Counted from the first letter of the stretch, positions 1 to 12,300 are shown. The stretch is 64,000 bases of DNA from Conoideocrella luteorostrata (GCA_032433595.1 JASWJB010000069.1:62001-126000), one strand, 5' to 3'. Notes: a model not told the origin generated them from the letters alone. Translations and numbers: made by a program.

Positions 1-33
1 GCGATATCGGGGCTTCCCACCACAACCATGGGG

Positions 34-955
34 TCATTGATGAGGCAGAGATCTAGGAACATCAGCGAGGGTCGTCCCAACACTCGATTCATAGCTACGA
101 TAGCCAGGTCGGCGTGAGCACCAGGCTTGTTGCGCTTTATAAAGTCCCCAAACGTTTTGAGATGGCCGAATACCAGCGACGCCGGAAGCTGAGGAAATTG
201 CGCATGCTGCCGGAATCGAATATATTGCAGCTTTCTGCAGCAAAATGCGAGAATCAGCACAGTGGCCGCAACAAGAAGAGGCACGACCATCTTGAGGCAA
301 AGCATGGAACTCAATGCGTCTTCGGAAAATATCCTCTTCAGCAGTAAAGTCGGCACATATACACAGCCGGGTAGCAAACACCGGGTTGGCGTGATGGTTA
401 AGCTCTTGAAGCTTGTGGCTAGGGAAAAGCAGAGGGAAAGGGGCCTTTGGCTTGCCATAGCAGAACCGTCCATCGTCTAGTTTTAGTAGGTTCTCCCTAA
501 ATTGACGGACTATAGGGATGCAGTTGTTGTCCTGTGGCAGCAGATCAACATAGTCAGCCTCCTTGAGGAAGTCCCTCAAAATACGTAGATCGGTGTGTCC
601 AAAGTGCCAAGTACTCCGTAAGCACGATCGTATCTGGCGACACCCCATAGGCTACTAGCTGGGTTGCAAGAGAATAGACGTCCGACACACTATTCTTGCT
701 GCGGGAGGTTGGCCCAAAAAGTCGCTTTCGTACTAGGAAATCTATCTTCTGATCAAGAGGATCATACTTGTTGTCATCAATTTGAGTTGCGTGCGCATCC
801 TCATAAGATACATCGTGTGATACTCGGGTGTCGATGAGGAGCTCCCCCGAGGTATACTCGCAAACTCCAACCTTTAGTAGCTTCAGAGTGCTGACTTCAA
901 CTCCAGATCCAGGCAAATCAATCTGGATTTGGGCAGGCGCCGGCCTTTGATCTGG
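34..955 (-). pseudogene. Frameshifted RNase H-like (Gfd2/YDR514C-type) gene relic
   Basis: Two overlapping reading frames on the minus strand read as one broken protein. The upstream part (about 955-600) has an exonuclease-like start (IDLPGSGVEVSTLKLLKVGV) and the downstream part (about 640-330) continues with LRILRDFLKEADY, NNCIPIVRQFRENLL and PLLFPSHKLQELNHHA. The match shifts from one frame to the other near base 600-620, so a frameshift is likely. This order, a beta-strand with acidic residues followed by a dispute-free LRDFL helix and a late NHHA segment, resembles fungal proteins with an RNase H-like fold related to Gfd2/YDR514C. I see no good initiator ATG. The family call is from memory of sequence style and is tentative; the frameshift is what the sequence shows. 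Confidence 0.4.
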
Positions 956-1199
956 TCATTTACTGCCATAACCCGTTGGAATGACTAATCACATTTCCAG
1001 TCGGCCGTGGACTCTTGACCCAAAGCCCCCTCGACTTGATCCATGAGCGTGCGGCTGAGACCGGTTTCGGCAGCTGTTCGATTCCAAAAATGACTTTTGC
1101 AAAACCTAGAGCTAGCCCATGGCTCTAGTAAACAGTCTTGCTGATCGCATTGCGTTTGATCTGGGCGGGCGCGCTTCAGTGCTGCGGTTGGATAACACG

Positions 1200-1422
1200 T
1201 GTGTGTGAGTGGATGCGTGGATACAATGGGCAGTGAAAGAAAGCATACGTGGCCTCTGAGCCTAAGGTAGGAATCTGAGACACTCCTGTCTCAGATTGTA
1301 CGAGTATTTATAGGGGGATTTGGACAGGGCCGTCAGACGAGGAATTCTTCCTCAATCATCACTGTAACACAGCTCTTCCCATCAATGCAAATCAATTTGA
1401 ACCCCTTCCTTTCAAGTCAACA
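1200..1422 (+). repeat. Solo LTR, family B copy 1
   Basis: A 223-bp block starting TGTGTGTG and ending AACA recurs at 25540-25770 in the same orientation and at 18713-18940 inverted. Shared landmarks are GGGCAGTGAAAGAAAG, TTTATAGGGGGATTT, CGTCAGACGAG and CTTCCCATCAATGC. No coding sequence or second copy lies nearby, so these are solo LTRs of one retrotransposon family. The exact left end is uncertain because it falls in a GT run. Confidence 0.7.
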
Positions 1423-2007
1423 GCTGCAGGAGAAGTGATAATGAGCACTGCAAGAGGCACAGCGGGAATCCAATGTAAAAGTCGCAGGTCATCCACACTG
1501 AGATTGTTTCTTTCGAAAAAGGTTAGATTCATACTACTTAGCATAGAGTACTATAATTTTATCAATTATATATTATTTATAATATTTACCCCCTTAGGAT
1601 CCCCTCGCCACTAGTGTAACAAACTCATTGGCTCCATTGGCCCAGCGCTTCTTCTAAGCTAAGCCCCTTCTTCCTAAACTGCTAATAGGCGCGCCCGGCC
1701 CAACACTCTCCTTTTCTTGAGCAGCCACGATAGCATTAGCGGGCTTCTCTGAGAACTCCTCAATAGCGGCCGCAACCCGCTTACTTACTTGTACGACATC
1801 CATGGTCGGGAGGATCTTACGACAGTAACGAGGCCACCTTGCGGCCGCGATACTTATAGGGCGCCCTCAGCCTGACTTGCTTCTTCTTTCTTAGATAGAC
1901 AGAAATTATTGAATATATTGTTCTGCATTTGCAAGTGGTATCGATGCCATTGCACAGCCCCCTGTGCGACCTACAAGAGACCATCGCGCTAAAGTCCACC
2001 GAGCTGT
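1423..2007. other. Intergenic AT-rich stretch
   Basis: No convincing coding sequence. The part around 1540-1600 is strongly AT-rich (TATATATTATTTATAATA-like), and two NotI-type GCGGCCGC sites lie at about 1764-1850. I see no RNA gene or element end here. Confidence 0.5.
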
Positions 2008-5000
2008 TCATAAAATATCATCAGGCGAATCCCCAACACCGTCCCATAATTTAAAGCCGTGAGTATTGCAAAGTTGCCTGCCTTCACAAAGCCCGTTGTA
2101 GAGGTTATGTTCCAAATTGCCTCCTTGAAGATGAGCTGATCGGAGATCGCTTGACTGATTAAGAATGCAAGAGCGGGTGTCACCGAAATCATCAACATAC
2201 AGACTCAGTTGCTTATTAAAACAACAATGTAGCAACATCTGGAGTAGAAATCCCAAAAACTTCGGCTCACGCAGCGCAGGACTCATAGTCTTACTTGGTT
2301 GCTCGGATTTCGACAGTAGGCCTACAGATCCAAGCATCTGGTTCATTAACTCTGATTTCGATTGTAAAAATTTAGCACAAGATCGGGCTCCCTCTCCTTT
2401 GCTATGTAAGAGCTTAGTAATCAACGGAATCGCTGCCTCTGGAAGGTGTGACTGTTCACCTAAGGCGTAAGCTGCGCCAGACCGTGCGCTCTCTTCTTTG
2501 TCGCGAAGTAGCTCTATAAGTCCTATAATCGCTGCCTCTGGAAGGTGCGACTGTCCACCCAAGGCGTTAGCAGCGGCGAACTGTATTTTCTCTTCTTTAT
2601 CCTGAAGTAACCCTTTAATAATAGCAATCATCTCATCTGATAGTTGGGCCCTTCGATATTGCATTGCTGTTAAAATCTTTTCAGTAGCAGAGTTCGTTTT
2701 TAATGCTGCGATTATACATTTCTCAGGGCATTCTGTGTCTCTTGCGAAGGTCGATGTTCCCGTCAAGTGGCACTCAAAAAGTATCCACTCTGGTAGCCGT
2801 TGTTCCAATTTCGATCTAATCGGCAGCTGTCCTAAAAAGTCCACTTCGTTTAAGCAATGCATAACCAGGCGTTGATGAGTTGGTCCCAAGAGATCACGTG
2901 GCTGATCCTCAATTGTGTTGAACAGGTCAGTCACTTGCTCTTTCTCATCCGCAAGCAAGCCGGAGACAAAACGCCACATAAGGTTGTACTGCTCTGAGTA
3001 TTTATTTTTCCGAAGAAAAATGCGAGCATTAACCTCGTCAGGCGCTGTAACGCCAAAATTATGGCATAAAAGATTTTGGTTTGCTTTCCATTGCCGAACG
3101 AAGTATCTGGCTGCAAAGTATTCTTGAAAAGTAAGGTGTATAAAATGATAACTTCGAAGATTAATGCAAGGAGGATCTGACGTCCGAAGAAAGGATAGAA
3201 ATGGAAGCGTGAACTCCAGTAGTAAATTTGCAGGCGCAAACTGTTTTTGCACTTCATTCTGGTGCTTTGGAAAAAATTCTATCACCTTGTTATAAATTCC
3301 AGTGAAAGCAAGTCCTTCAAGGAAACGGATCTCATTATCGACGAGAAACTGCGGATTTTGACTACCAATATTGGTTGACTTCACCGGCTTTCCATTGTAT
3401 TCTTTATACAGTCGCTCTGCGTCTTTCTTCCACAAGTTTTGCTCGATAGATTTATATATGCCAGTCATGGTGTCCGGCATGGTTCCCTGATCCAGGATGT
3501 CCCAGGTATAACAAAGTGCGTCCAGTTGAATAGGAATACGCACTAGAGTCTGAACAAGAGGGTGGTTGTCGAGGAACTGGCGAACTTGTTTAACTTTCTC
3601 TGAACTAATTTCGCCAGTGTCTAAATCAGGGAAGGCTCTTTCGATGTACATTTGTACTTGCTCGGGATAGAATCCGGTTGTTTCTAACTCAAGGTCTAGT
3701 GGATTGAGACCCCCAATTGATCCTGATGGGCGCGATGTAATGATGGCATTAGGCTGACTTAAGAGAAAATTGAGGAAAAAAGCTGTTCCTTCAGCACCGC
3801 GTAGATCTTGGGACACTTCATCCAGACCGTCAAGGAGAAAAAGAGTTTTGTTAGGATTACTTTTTAGTTCGTTAAATAAAGCTTTTTCGAGGTCTGATTT
3901 ATTTTCCGCTTGAGAAAAGTACTCATGACCAAACAGGTGCTTAAAGCCGTAGCCGGGTATTTGTCTTTCATCGAGCTTCAGATTTCGTAAAGGTACCCAA
4001 AGAACGCGATGGAAAAGCTTGGTCCAATCGCTCCATTTACCGTCGTAAAACTCCTTAATAATCTTCTTGCACAGCGTAGTCTTACCTACCCCAGCTCGTC
4101 CTCGAATCAAGATCCTTCTGGGTTGTATTAATCGGCCGTCGGACGTCTTCCGTTCGTTAAAAATCGTCGCCAGATCAATTTGGTCCTCTTTATCTGGTGT
4201 CTCAACCTTCTGCCGAGAGAATAGTGAAAAGGGGGAGGCGGTAGCTTTCGCTCTTATTGTCTGACTTGAAGTTTGCCGGTTATGCTCGACAATGGCAAGA
4301 TTAATGTAGCATTGATCCATCGACAGCGACTCGCCAGAGAGTCGCTCGACTCTGAGCCTCTGGTTGTAGTAGCATTCTTTCACTTTCTGATCGGCTTGTT
4401 TGATCAAAGACGGAGTTATCACGCTATTTACTGCAGTCTTCAGTTGCTCGTACAGCTCATCTCGTCCAGTGTATTTGTTTAGCCCAGAATGATCAGTATC
4501 AACAGCGTGCACTTCGTCAGCGTGGACAGTGGCTGAGTTTCGAGATACGACCTATCCAAAGTAAGCAATATGCACACTTGCGACTAAAATGCTTGCTTAC
4601 CTTGCCCAAAGGCAGCCAGCGAAATACACATGTACGTTTTGTCTCGTAAAAAGCTATAACAGGAAATTTTTTGTGTCGGCTTTGTTTGGAGAAAAGGCGC
4701 TTTTGGAAGGTATCCGCGAGATTGCTCAGCTCATTCCTATCACTCCTCAAGGATAATGGCAAAGTTGCATCCGATCCAACAAAGCTAGTCACGAAAGCCA
4801 GGACAGCCGCGGCCGTGGACGCAGATGAGCCATGATGGGGTGTTCCCAAGAATATGATTCCAGAAGTAGTATTGAAAACTTCGTCAGACTGTTGTAAACA
4901 GAGAGCCTTGCGAAAGGTAAGAGATTGGTCAGCTCCCAGGGATCAAAGTCGGACAACATACCTCCTTGATAACAATGCCGCCAAGGCTGTGTCCAATGAA

Positions 5001-5539
5001 GACAATGGGAAGAGGCTGGTGAAGGCATTAGCTTTCGTTGCATAACATGAGAGACGTTGTGATCGTTACCCGGTGTAGGTTCTCAGCCTTTAATTGATCC
5101 AATAGGCTTCTGCCGATCTCCCAGGAAGTCTTTGCAGAAGCATTGATGAGCCAATCGCAGTCGTACTCAAAACACAAAATCCTAGCTTGCGGAAAGTCGG
5201 GGCCGAGTAGATCTCGCAACAAGTGGACCCTCGATGAAGAAGATGTTGACTCTTGTTCGGCCGATCCGTTGTGGCTAGCCCGAGTCCACGTATATTTCGG
5301 ATTAGCACCGAGGCCGTGTACAGCAACGATCCTGCAAAAGTCAGCGCCGGTGCACACTGTAACGGGGACGTGTTGACAAACACGAATTCGGCGTCGGCGG
5401 GATCAAGTAGAACTCTGAGTTTGCCAGACCGAGGTTTGTCCCCGCGTCGATGCCTGGCAACGACGAAGAGAATAATCAAGTTAGTCAGCATCACCACGAC
5501 GAGTGTAGCAACCCCGCAGAGAGTCCAGATCCACGTCAT
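2008..5539 (-). CDS. NLR-type receptor: membrane anchor, serine hydrolase, NACHT, HEAT repeats
   Basis: The spliced model has exons 5539-5382, 5331-5070, 5015-4962, 4906-4601 and 4551-2008, all with good GT/AG and consistent phase, giving about 1,107 residues. Residues 2-30 form one hydrophobic helix, probably a signal anchor. Next comes an alpha/beta hydrolase of the SesB/DUF676 kind: strand IVAVHGLGANPKYTW, nucleophile elbow GHSLGG and GTPHHGS. After VVSRNSATVHADEVHAVDTDHSGLNKY, the typical joint between effector and NACHT, comes the NACHT: P-loop GRAGVGKTT and Walker B LFLLDGLDEVS. The C-terminal third carries short HEAT-type helices, including two very similar 33-residue units with SHLPEAAI. 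Fungal NLRs of this build act in non-self recognition and cell death. The reading frame is intact. A second open frame at 2198-1989 near the 3' end makes the last 60 residues less certain. Confidence 0.88.
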
Positions 5540-6143
5540 CGTCGATGCTAAAAGAATTCTGGTGCGAAAGAGTTCGTTCTGGTATAGCGAGTAGAGTGTT
5601 ACCACGATATGTTTGCAGATAAGGATTTGGGACGACAGAGACGGGGCTGGGACATTTGGGCATACATTACGCACATGGTCGAGGCTGGCCAATAGCTGCC
5701 ACCTTCAAGCGGGGTAATCAAAACCAGTGTCGCCGGAGGCAAAAGGTTCGGACCGGCCTCACAGCCACAAAAGCGAACTGAGTGACTTGGCACTGGGCTG
5801 CTGAGAAGGGGGGAAATGGAAATGGAAATGGAATCTAACCCTAAGCCATTTTCTGATCCAGGTTATTGCGTGGATGGAGCCCTTTCCTTGGAGCTGGATC
5901 AGCTTAGGAACTCAACCTGTGCTGACCTGACCCGGCAAGCAGCGCCACAGCGGGCATTAGCCTGTCTAGCTGGGGCTGATAGAGACTTGCTATCGACCCT
6001 AACAGCGGCAGTCTTGCTAGAACCCAAACACCAACACGTCAAGATATTGTGAAATGTTGTTCTAAACTTGTTGCTTTAAATAATGGTATGACCCTCCTCG
6101 CGCATCATTCCGTACGTCAATTCTTGGAAGCACAAATCACTGA
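5540..6143. other. Intergenic, with GGAAAT microsatellite
   Basis: This holds the upstream region of the receptor gene. A short (GGAAAT)n tract lies at about 5812-5831. A 78-codon open frame starting inside that tract (5816-6052) has no recognisable content, and I do not call it a gene. Confidence 0.5.
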
Positions 6144-6758
6144 TGGCCGATTCTCATTGAGCTTGACGATGCACAGCTGGAACTAGGTCAGATTTGCGTG
6201 ACCCATCTAACGTCGGCAGAATATGGCCCCGCCTTGCAGCCCCATCATATAGGAATAGGCGAAGGGTCGCAAATAGCAATGACTGCCCCAACCATGAAGA
6301 CCCTTATCGAAACCTCTTTTCCATCCGGGTTTCGCGGCCTCCTGCCAAGGACAAAACCAATGACTATAGTCCCTCCTAGAAAAATTCCAAAACCTCGTTC
6401 TGCTACAAAGTTGCCGTTCTTTTTTTATGCCAGAAGCCAGTGGGCACCACTTACTCAAAGCATAACCAAAGACTCTTTACATTGGAATATGTTCCGCGCA
6501 CTTGCAATCGCATCGAATTTATCATGGCAGTTGCATCCTTGGATACCCCTAGGGAAGTCTCTTGACTCTCACTATTCGGGATCGTTAGGATGGGCTATAG
6601 CACATCAATATATCCCTCTACTAGATCTTTTGTTGTCGGGACCGAGGAACCATAAGCCCAAAAATGACATATTTGACATCCCATTCTATCACTATAATAA
6701 CCTTCCAGCACTAAATTTGGCGTCAAGAACTGGTAACATTGAGGTTATATCACTGTAG
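6144..6758 (+). pseudogene. Relic of a NACHT-ankyrin protein
   Basis: An open frame without an early ATG reads IELDDAQLELGQICVTHLTS, then PFFFYARSQWAPLTQS, then ankyrin-like units (GSLGWAIAHQYIPLLDLLLS; LPALNLASRTGNIEVISL) before a stop. In fungal NACHT-ankyrin proteins a DLGxICxxYL segment and a PFxxYAxxxW segment precede the ankyrin array, so this is the middle of such a gene. Both the N-terminal NACHT and the rest of the ankyrin array are missing. An LTR begins about 65 bp downstream. It sits beside an intact NLR gene, which suggests a decaying member of a local receptor group. Confidence 0.5.
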
Positions 6759-6821
6759 AGATAGTTTGCTCTTTGGAACAAATCATATGGACATCGAAAC
6801 ACTTCAGCTACTCACTTAAAG

Positions 6822-7075
6822 TTATTTCGTTATGAGCTCTTTGAGCAATTTATGGGCAGTGGAAATTGATAGGAATAGATGGATTCAAATGAATAGATTA
6901 ATGATAGCTCGAGACAATTGAATTAATTGATGATTCTAACCTTCCTCGAATACCCTGAAGTCCTCCTAATTTTCTTCCTTCCGTATCTCCGTTAACTCCG
7001 TAATCTCCAGTATCTCCGGCATCCCTATTATCTAACACACTGATCTTCCTGACAGGAGCTATTCTCATCTCAACA
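6822..7075 (+). repeat. Solo LTR, family A copy
   Basis: The start GTTATTTCGTTATGAGC and the core GCAATTTATGGGCAGTGG match copies at 13465, 18370 and 22079. The right end CTCATCTCAACA matches the end of the 18370-18673 copy. There is no internal region, so it is a solo LTR of about 254 bp. It lies only 10 bp beyond the stop codon of the small secreted-protein gene. Confidence 0.65.
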
Positions 7076-7085
7076 AAAGTACGTT

Positions 7086-7409
7086 TTATCTCTCCCAACC
7101 CATAGAGGTTGGGCAGCTCACCGAATGCTTTTTGAATTCGTCGCCATAATCCTCGCCAAAGTCCCTCCACACACACTCAACTTCTTGGTTTTCTGGCTTT
7201 TTGATTGGTTGCTTCGCGACGGTCTGACCACCGTTGACAGGATCATGTCCTGAAATTGTAGGTGGGAGGTTTGGAAGAGCCTGTCCGTCATTGACCAATC
7301 CGTGCTCTGTTTCTTTGTTTGGCAAGTCAGAAACAGCCTTTCGATTGTTGAGAGGAGCTGCAATAACCAGAGCAGCGCATGGCAGTACGAGCATCTGAGA
7401 ATATCTCAT
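7086..7409 (-). CDS. Small secreted protein, 107 residues
   Basis: The ATG at 7409 opens a frame with a clear signal peptide (MRYSQMLVLPCAALVIAAP, cleavage likely after residue 17-18). The mature chain is hydrophilic, Pro/Asn/Asp-rich, and has only two cysteines (in EVECVWRDFGEDYG and HSVSC). I do not recognise a family. The length, secretion signal and repeat-rich surroundings fit an effector-like candidate, but that is inference. A TATA element lies about 120 bp upstream. An LTR begins 10 bp past the stop codon, so the terminator region, and perhaps a former 3' exon, has been replaced. Confidence 0.55.
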   Translation of the reverse strand: MRYSQMLVLPCAALVIAAPLNNRKAVSDLPNKETEHGLVNDGQALPNLPPTISGHDPVNGGQTVAKQPIKKPENQEVECVWRDFGEDYGDEFKKHSVSCPTSMGWER

Positions 7410-7528
7410 CTTGAAACGTGGCAAATTGAAAATTGATGCAAACAGAGTGTTCGAACGGCATATGACTCGGTGTTGTAGCCCGTAAAAGTTTACTGTTGCA
7501 AGGTTGATGTAGGTAGTGGCGCGGTGGA

Positions 7529-7537
7529 CTTATATAG
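7529..7537 (-). promoter_or_regulatory. TATA element of the small secreted-protein gene
   Basis: On the minus strand the sequence reads CTATATAAG, about 120 bp upstream of the ATG at 7409. It is the only well-formed TATA box near that gene. Confidence 0.45.
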
Positions 7538-7609
7538 ATGATGGTCGAGGTAATAGAAACATGACGGACTTGCCGATTGTCTCTGAATGTCAATCTCAGA
7601 ATGAGCTTC

Positions 7610-9161
7610 TAATCACGGCGTCTTCTATATAGATATTCTTCAAGGTGGATAATGCCGAGCAGGAAGAAGCCCGAAATTCTTTCCAGCCACGAAAGCGGAG
7701 GCGAAGTATTATAACTTCGGCGCAATAACACTTTCTAGGCCCCACCCAATAACAGCGAACTTGGCCCATCTCTATGGGGCAGGGCACAAGTCCGCGATAT
7801 CTAAATTGCTTAATGTATACAGTGCTATAGTAGTGTTAAATTATGCTGTGAGTTCTGTATGCTGGTGTTTATGCGTTTTTCCTCCTTTCGGCCCTATTCG
7901 AAATTTGCGGCTTTGTCTGCAACTTCTTTGCGTGAAAAGGAGCTTTCCCCAAACCCCAGTAGGCAGTGTTGCCGGGGTGACCCTGCAGAAAGCATACGTG
8001 CTAGCGGGGCCCCCTTGATGCTATGAAATATACTCGATACCGTAAATGAATCTCCACCATCAAGAAAAGTTTCAAACCGGCTTATATCGCATGACTATCT
8101 GTAACCACTGGTGTTCTCCGATTCAATACTAATTATTGATCAGCAAATTACTTCTGTATTGACCGCGGTCTTAAGCGTTAATTGCCGAGTAGTGCTACCG
8201 GTTCACCCCACTTACGACTAAAGAAGACGTCTTACCTTGAGATGTCACTTTGTTGTAATCCTTTGTATTTGTCAGTGTCAAGTCTCTGTTTAGCTTTTTA
8301 AACATCGTAATATGAACAACGGTAGGTTCCCCGTATTTGTGCAATCAGCTCAGCCAGATTCATCGGCGGGGCTTAATTCACAAACAGGATGTAAGCCTAA
8401 ATTACTTGCCTGCCCATGTACAGTGCTACTAATTTAAAAAAGCATAATGAGATACCGGAATGGTGCCACTAACTAGCCTAGCAGTGTGGAAGACTTATTT
8501 ACTTTTATATTTAACAAGCTCCAGTAACGCGATTAAAGTAGCTAAAAATAAATACTAAGCCTTATAGTATTAATTTGCTTTATCAAAAACCCATTCATTC
8601 TTCTTTCCCTCTAAGGGCAGCTACTCCTACTGTAAATAAAGTAATCAAGAGGAAGAAATGTCCATCGCAAAGTTTACAAGCAGAGCAAGAAGCGTGTGGC
8701 AACTACCCTACGTGATCTCAAAATCACGAGTCAGTTGCTGATTTAGCATGCCTTACTCTGTGTTATATTTGACTGAGAGTATCCAAGGAATGTGCCCACA
8801 AATAAATTAATACTAGTAGCTTATATCAATCTCTTTTGGCAGGACGAGTGGAGCCTTAGTTGATGTATATTATTACAACGCAGAAACCTCCGGTCTGCGA
8901 ATTATTTTTGTGGGACTCAAGACGTGATGCGTATTGATCCCATCAAGGGCCCAACATCGTACTAATAAGGAACTGTTAGTTGAATGAGTCCAGAGTCATA
9001 GAGCAATTGTACGTCGTGGAAATTGATATAAATGAACAAAAATTGATGAAACTGGTGATGTCTGGGGAAATCCTTCTGTTGGAGTCCCTCGTCAAGTATA
9101 CAAGCGATTATAGACTGCTGGCATCCCTCGTCAAGCATATAAGCAATTGTAGACAAGATCA
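7610..9161. other. AT-rich intergenic region
   Basis: No supported gene. Stops are dense in all frames and AT-rich tracts dominate (for example 8480-8600). The stretch 8985-9050 (GCAATTGTACGTCGTGG followed by AAATTGATATAAATG) resembles the start of LTR family A. At 9090-9157 a unit of about 33-40 bp is repeated once (CCCTCGTCAAG, then AGCRATTRTAGAC). Confidence 0.5.
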
Positions 9162-9314
9162 CGTGGCCACCCTAGAGCGCCTCTTATCTACGGCGCGCTT
9201 GGGGGCATTCCCCTTCCTCCTCTTCCTCTTCTCTTGTAGATAGTCACGAATGAATTGAAATGTTTTGCACATTGTTTTGCTTCACCTTCCGGTATCGATA
9301 CCCTCGTTACCCGA
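9162..9314 (+). repeat. Partial LTR, family C
   Basis: The segment shares GCGCCTCTTAT, TACGGCGCG, GATAGTCACGAATGAATTG and TATCGATACCCTCGT, in the same order and spacing, with the complete LTR at 21235-21469. The left end (TGTTGGAAT) and the right end (GGAGTAACA) are missing, so it is a truncated copy. Confidence 0.6.
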
Positions 9315-12300
9315 AGCCCTATGCTTCCTACAGTTTCCCAAACTAGGCTCTCTTGCAAACGTCATAATGCTTTTGTGGAATCTAGAAGCTTTTATCTACT
9401 TTTGCATGCATTTTTATTCAGATATTCTCACCAGCCAGATGACAGCATTGACTACAAGAGAATGATCAAGGATCCCAAATAGCTTCTACAGTCGAAGCTA
9501 AATGTAGTGTCGTCGCTATTCGCGGAGTTTAAACGACTCTCATCAACTCTTGGTGATAAAGCATAACTAGCTACGAAGATAGTAAGAAGTGTTCTAGAAT
9601 AGTGAGACAAGTCATTTTTCGCAACCTGCATTTCCATTCTGACTGGCAGAAGCGTCGCCAAATTAAGGCCGTAGAATTCTGAACAATAAGCTCAAGGAAA
9701 AAATGGAGATTACCCGTAAAAATGTCCAATTAGGACTGAGGAGTGCACCACGTACCGAGTACCGAGAATGTGAGATATAGCTGCGGCAAACAAGCGGATC
9801 TTTAGAGACGGCCGTCATGGGTTTGAATGTTGCACACCACACGCTTGGCCTGGCTCATGGTGATACAAATACCTACATCACTGTGACCTCTTGGCCGTCA
9901 CAACGTTGTCCTAGTCGCATTCCCCGAGATGGGCACAACGAGCCACTAGTGCCTCTGATGGCCCGCCCTGTAAGCTGCACCAACATGACTCTGTCAGCGG
10001 GCGCTAATTCTCGGAATGGCGCCTTCCTACGGAGTACTTGACGGCCAATTAGGCCGCCATACAAAGTTTGCTCCTTAGATGCAGATGTACTCCGTAGTAG
10101 TATATTTCCTTTTTGGTATTCGTGTGCATTTGGAATTATACAAGAAACGTTAATATATGCCGTCTGCCCAAGAAAGTGAACAAAAGAAAGCTCCGTCTGC
10201 GGCATTGGACAAATTAAAGTAGACGCAGCTCATACTTCATTTATTTAATTAAGATTACTCTTTGTATTTTATCCGGAACTGCCACAAGGACTGCGTTCCT
10301 AGTACGCCGCGACCCGTAGCACGACCAGGTCAACTGATCTCACTGATTAGTAAACCAATCCAATCGCAAAATTATACGCTCAGACATGGGGCCCAGGGTT
10401 GCCCAATCGCCGAAATTTCCACTACTAGCCAGTCTACTAACTCTGACTAGTAGGTTGTCAACAAGGTACTCCCTGCGAGTTCAGATTCCGAGACCTGAGC
10501 ACCAGCAGCACGTGGCTCCAGAATGCATACTAAAAAAAAAACATCACTGTGGATTTAGCGAAATTTACGGAGTGCCTTCTTACAAGTCTCGGAACTCCAG
10601 ATTCCGGAGCGGGTTGTGTCGGAATTTTTAACCGTTCGATTTTGGAGCAGAATGTAGGCCTGCTAAATGCCATTCCAATAGTAGCAAATAGTGGCCCATA
10701 TACTCAACGCAACAGGGCTGTTGGTATTGTCCATCACCTCGAGCATCATGACCGGGATATGCCAACTACATTGATGCACGACGAGCCGAGCACTTGATGA
10801 GCTGTCGCATCTCTCTGGAGATCCAGCCGCGCGTACAAGCTCGGGTCCGTCGCAGGGGTCAGCTCTCGGCTCCGATATCGTAGCTGCCAGACTGATCGCA
10901 TGCGACATCACCGGTGCTGTCTTCCGATGTGTCTCTTGCGCAGCTGTACGGTCGCCCACGTGTAGAGTGTTCTGAACGTGGCACACGCAACAGCGTCGAT
11001 CGCGATTTTCTTATTTATTTCACAAGTGACGCAATTGCCATGTTGTGAAGAGCATCCTGTGGTTAGCAAATAAAACCCGGAAATACAAATAGGTGGCATC
11101 GTTATATCTAGATTATTTCCAGCGTAAATGTACGTGTTGAGTGGTTTAGAACCATCCTATTTTGTGTTTATACAACTAATGTATAGTCCATACGAGCCCC
11201 CTGTTTCTCATGTATTTGAATCGCCTCATAGAAAGTTAAAAACAAATCGATGCTTGTTCTGCGTCGCGTTGGTTTTATTGTCTCGGTGTTTTGATCTCAA
11301 CATTTGTACAAGTCCTCAACAGCATCCTGCGTGTATATATAGCCGGCAACAATCCTGCCATAACTCTGCGATACTGAAGATCTGCTATTGTTCGCTCAAA
11401 AATCGAATTCTCTCAGCATCCAGGCAAAGGTGCAGCCTGCAAATACTAATAGGAGGTAGAAATTTGTCGCTATAAGTGGAATCATTGAGAAGGCATTCAT
11501 TCAATGCATCAAGAACATAGAGGGCAGCTCTCAGGTATCACAATGAATCGTTCATGGGGGCTGGTAGAACATGAGCTTTGGCGGCTGCCGTCGGTCGATG
11601 TGCTGCAGAAGTGAGAACCCGGATCTGTGCAAGACATGTAGATGTAATAGTTTTTGGCAAAGTTGCACATCCTGCAAATGCTGTTGAGAAGATAATGGTG
11701 TTGAAAGGGGAGAAATTCGGACCAAATCGCTCAGCTTGCTCGTCTGAGGGAACGGTGACGCATTACCACATCGACGATTTTCATGGACACAGTCGAATGA
11801 ATCCCGATTACCAGTACCATGAAAGTCCTACAACCTCAACGCTTTTGTAATAGGAAGGTTCTATTATCGTCCAGCTTGGTTTTATCGAGGGGCAGATGTC
11901 CGTGAGGTAAGAAGTATGAGCTAAATGCCCATTGGCAATAAAGTGTGTAAAAAAAAAACAGTCAATGTTGTGTGGAAGTCGCGGGAAGAAAATATGAGAG
12001 GGGCTTATCTGTGCCACGTTATTGATAGTCTATGTGAATGGCCGAGTGGGTATCTAGCCATATCACATGGAGCTTGCTTTACAATCTTACTTCGGAAGTC
12101 TGCAAGGTATTCCGCTACGGATGCCTACAACCATACTTAGCTCATCGTGTCGAACAACTTAACGACATACACATATGGTAGTATAGAGCGTCGCTTAGTC
12201 TCCGCATTAGTCGGTAAATGAGAATGTGGCGAGAGTGGATAAGGTTTCCATGTTTTTCAGTAATCCGCAACTATTCCCGCCACTAGTCAGATTAAGGTGG

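Noticed and set aside
1989..2198. Second open frame overlapping the 3' end of the receptor gene (TGFVKAGNFAILTALNYGTVLGI)
   Set aside because: It reads like protein and could mean paired frameshifts, but the main frame is also open to its stop, so I kept the main frame and only flag the doubt.
7761..8018. 85-codon open frame on the plus strand
   Set aside because: No domain, no signal, odd composition and no promoter; probably chance.
9090..9157. Two tandem units that might suggest a CRISPR-like array
   Set aside because: Only two imperfect units without spacers, in a eukaryotic sequence.
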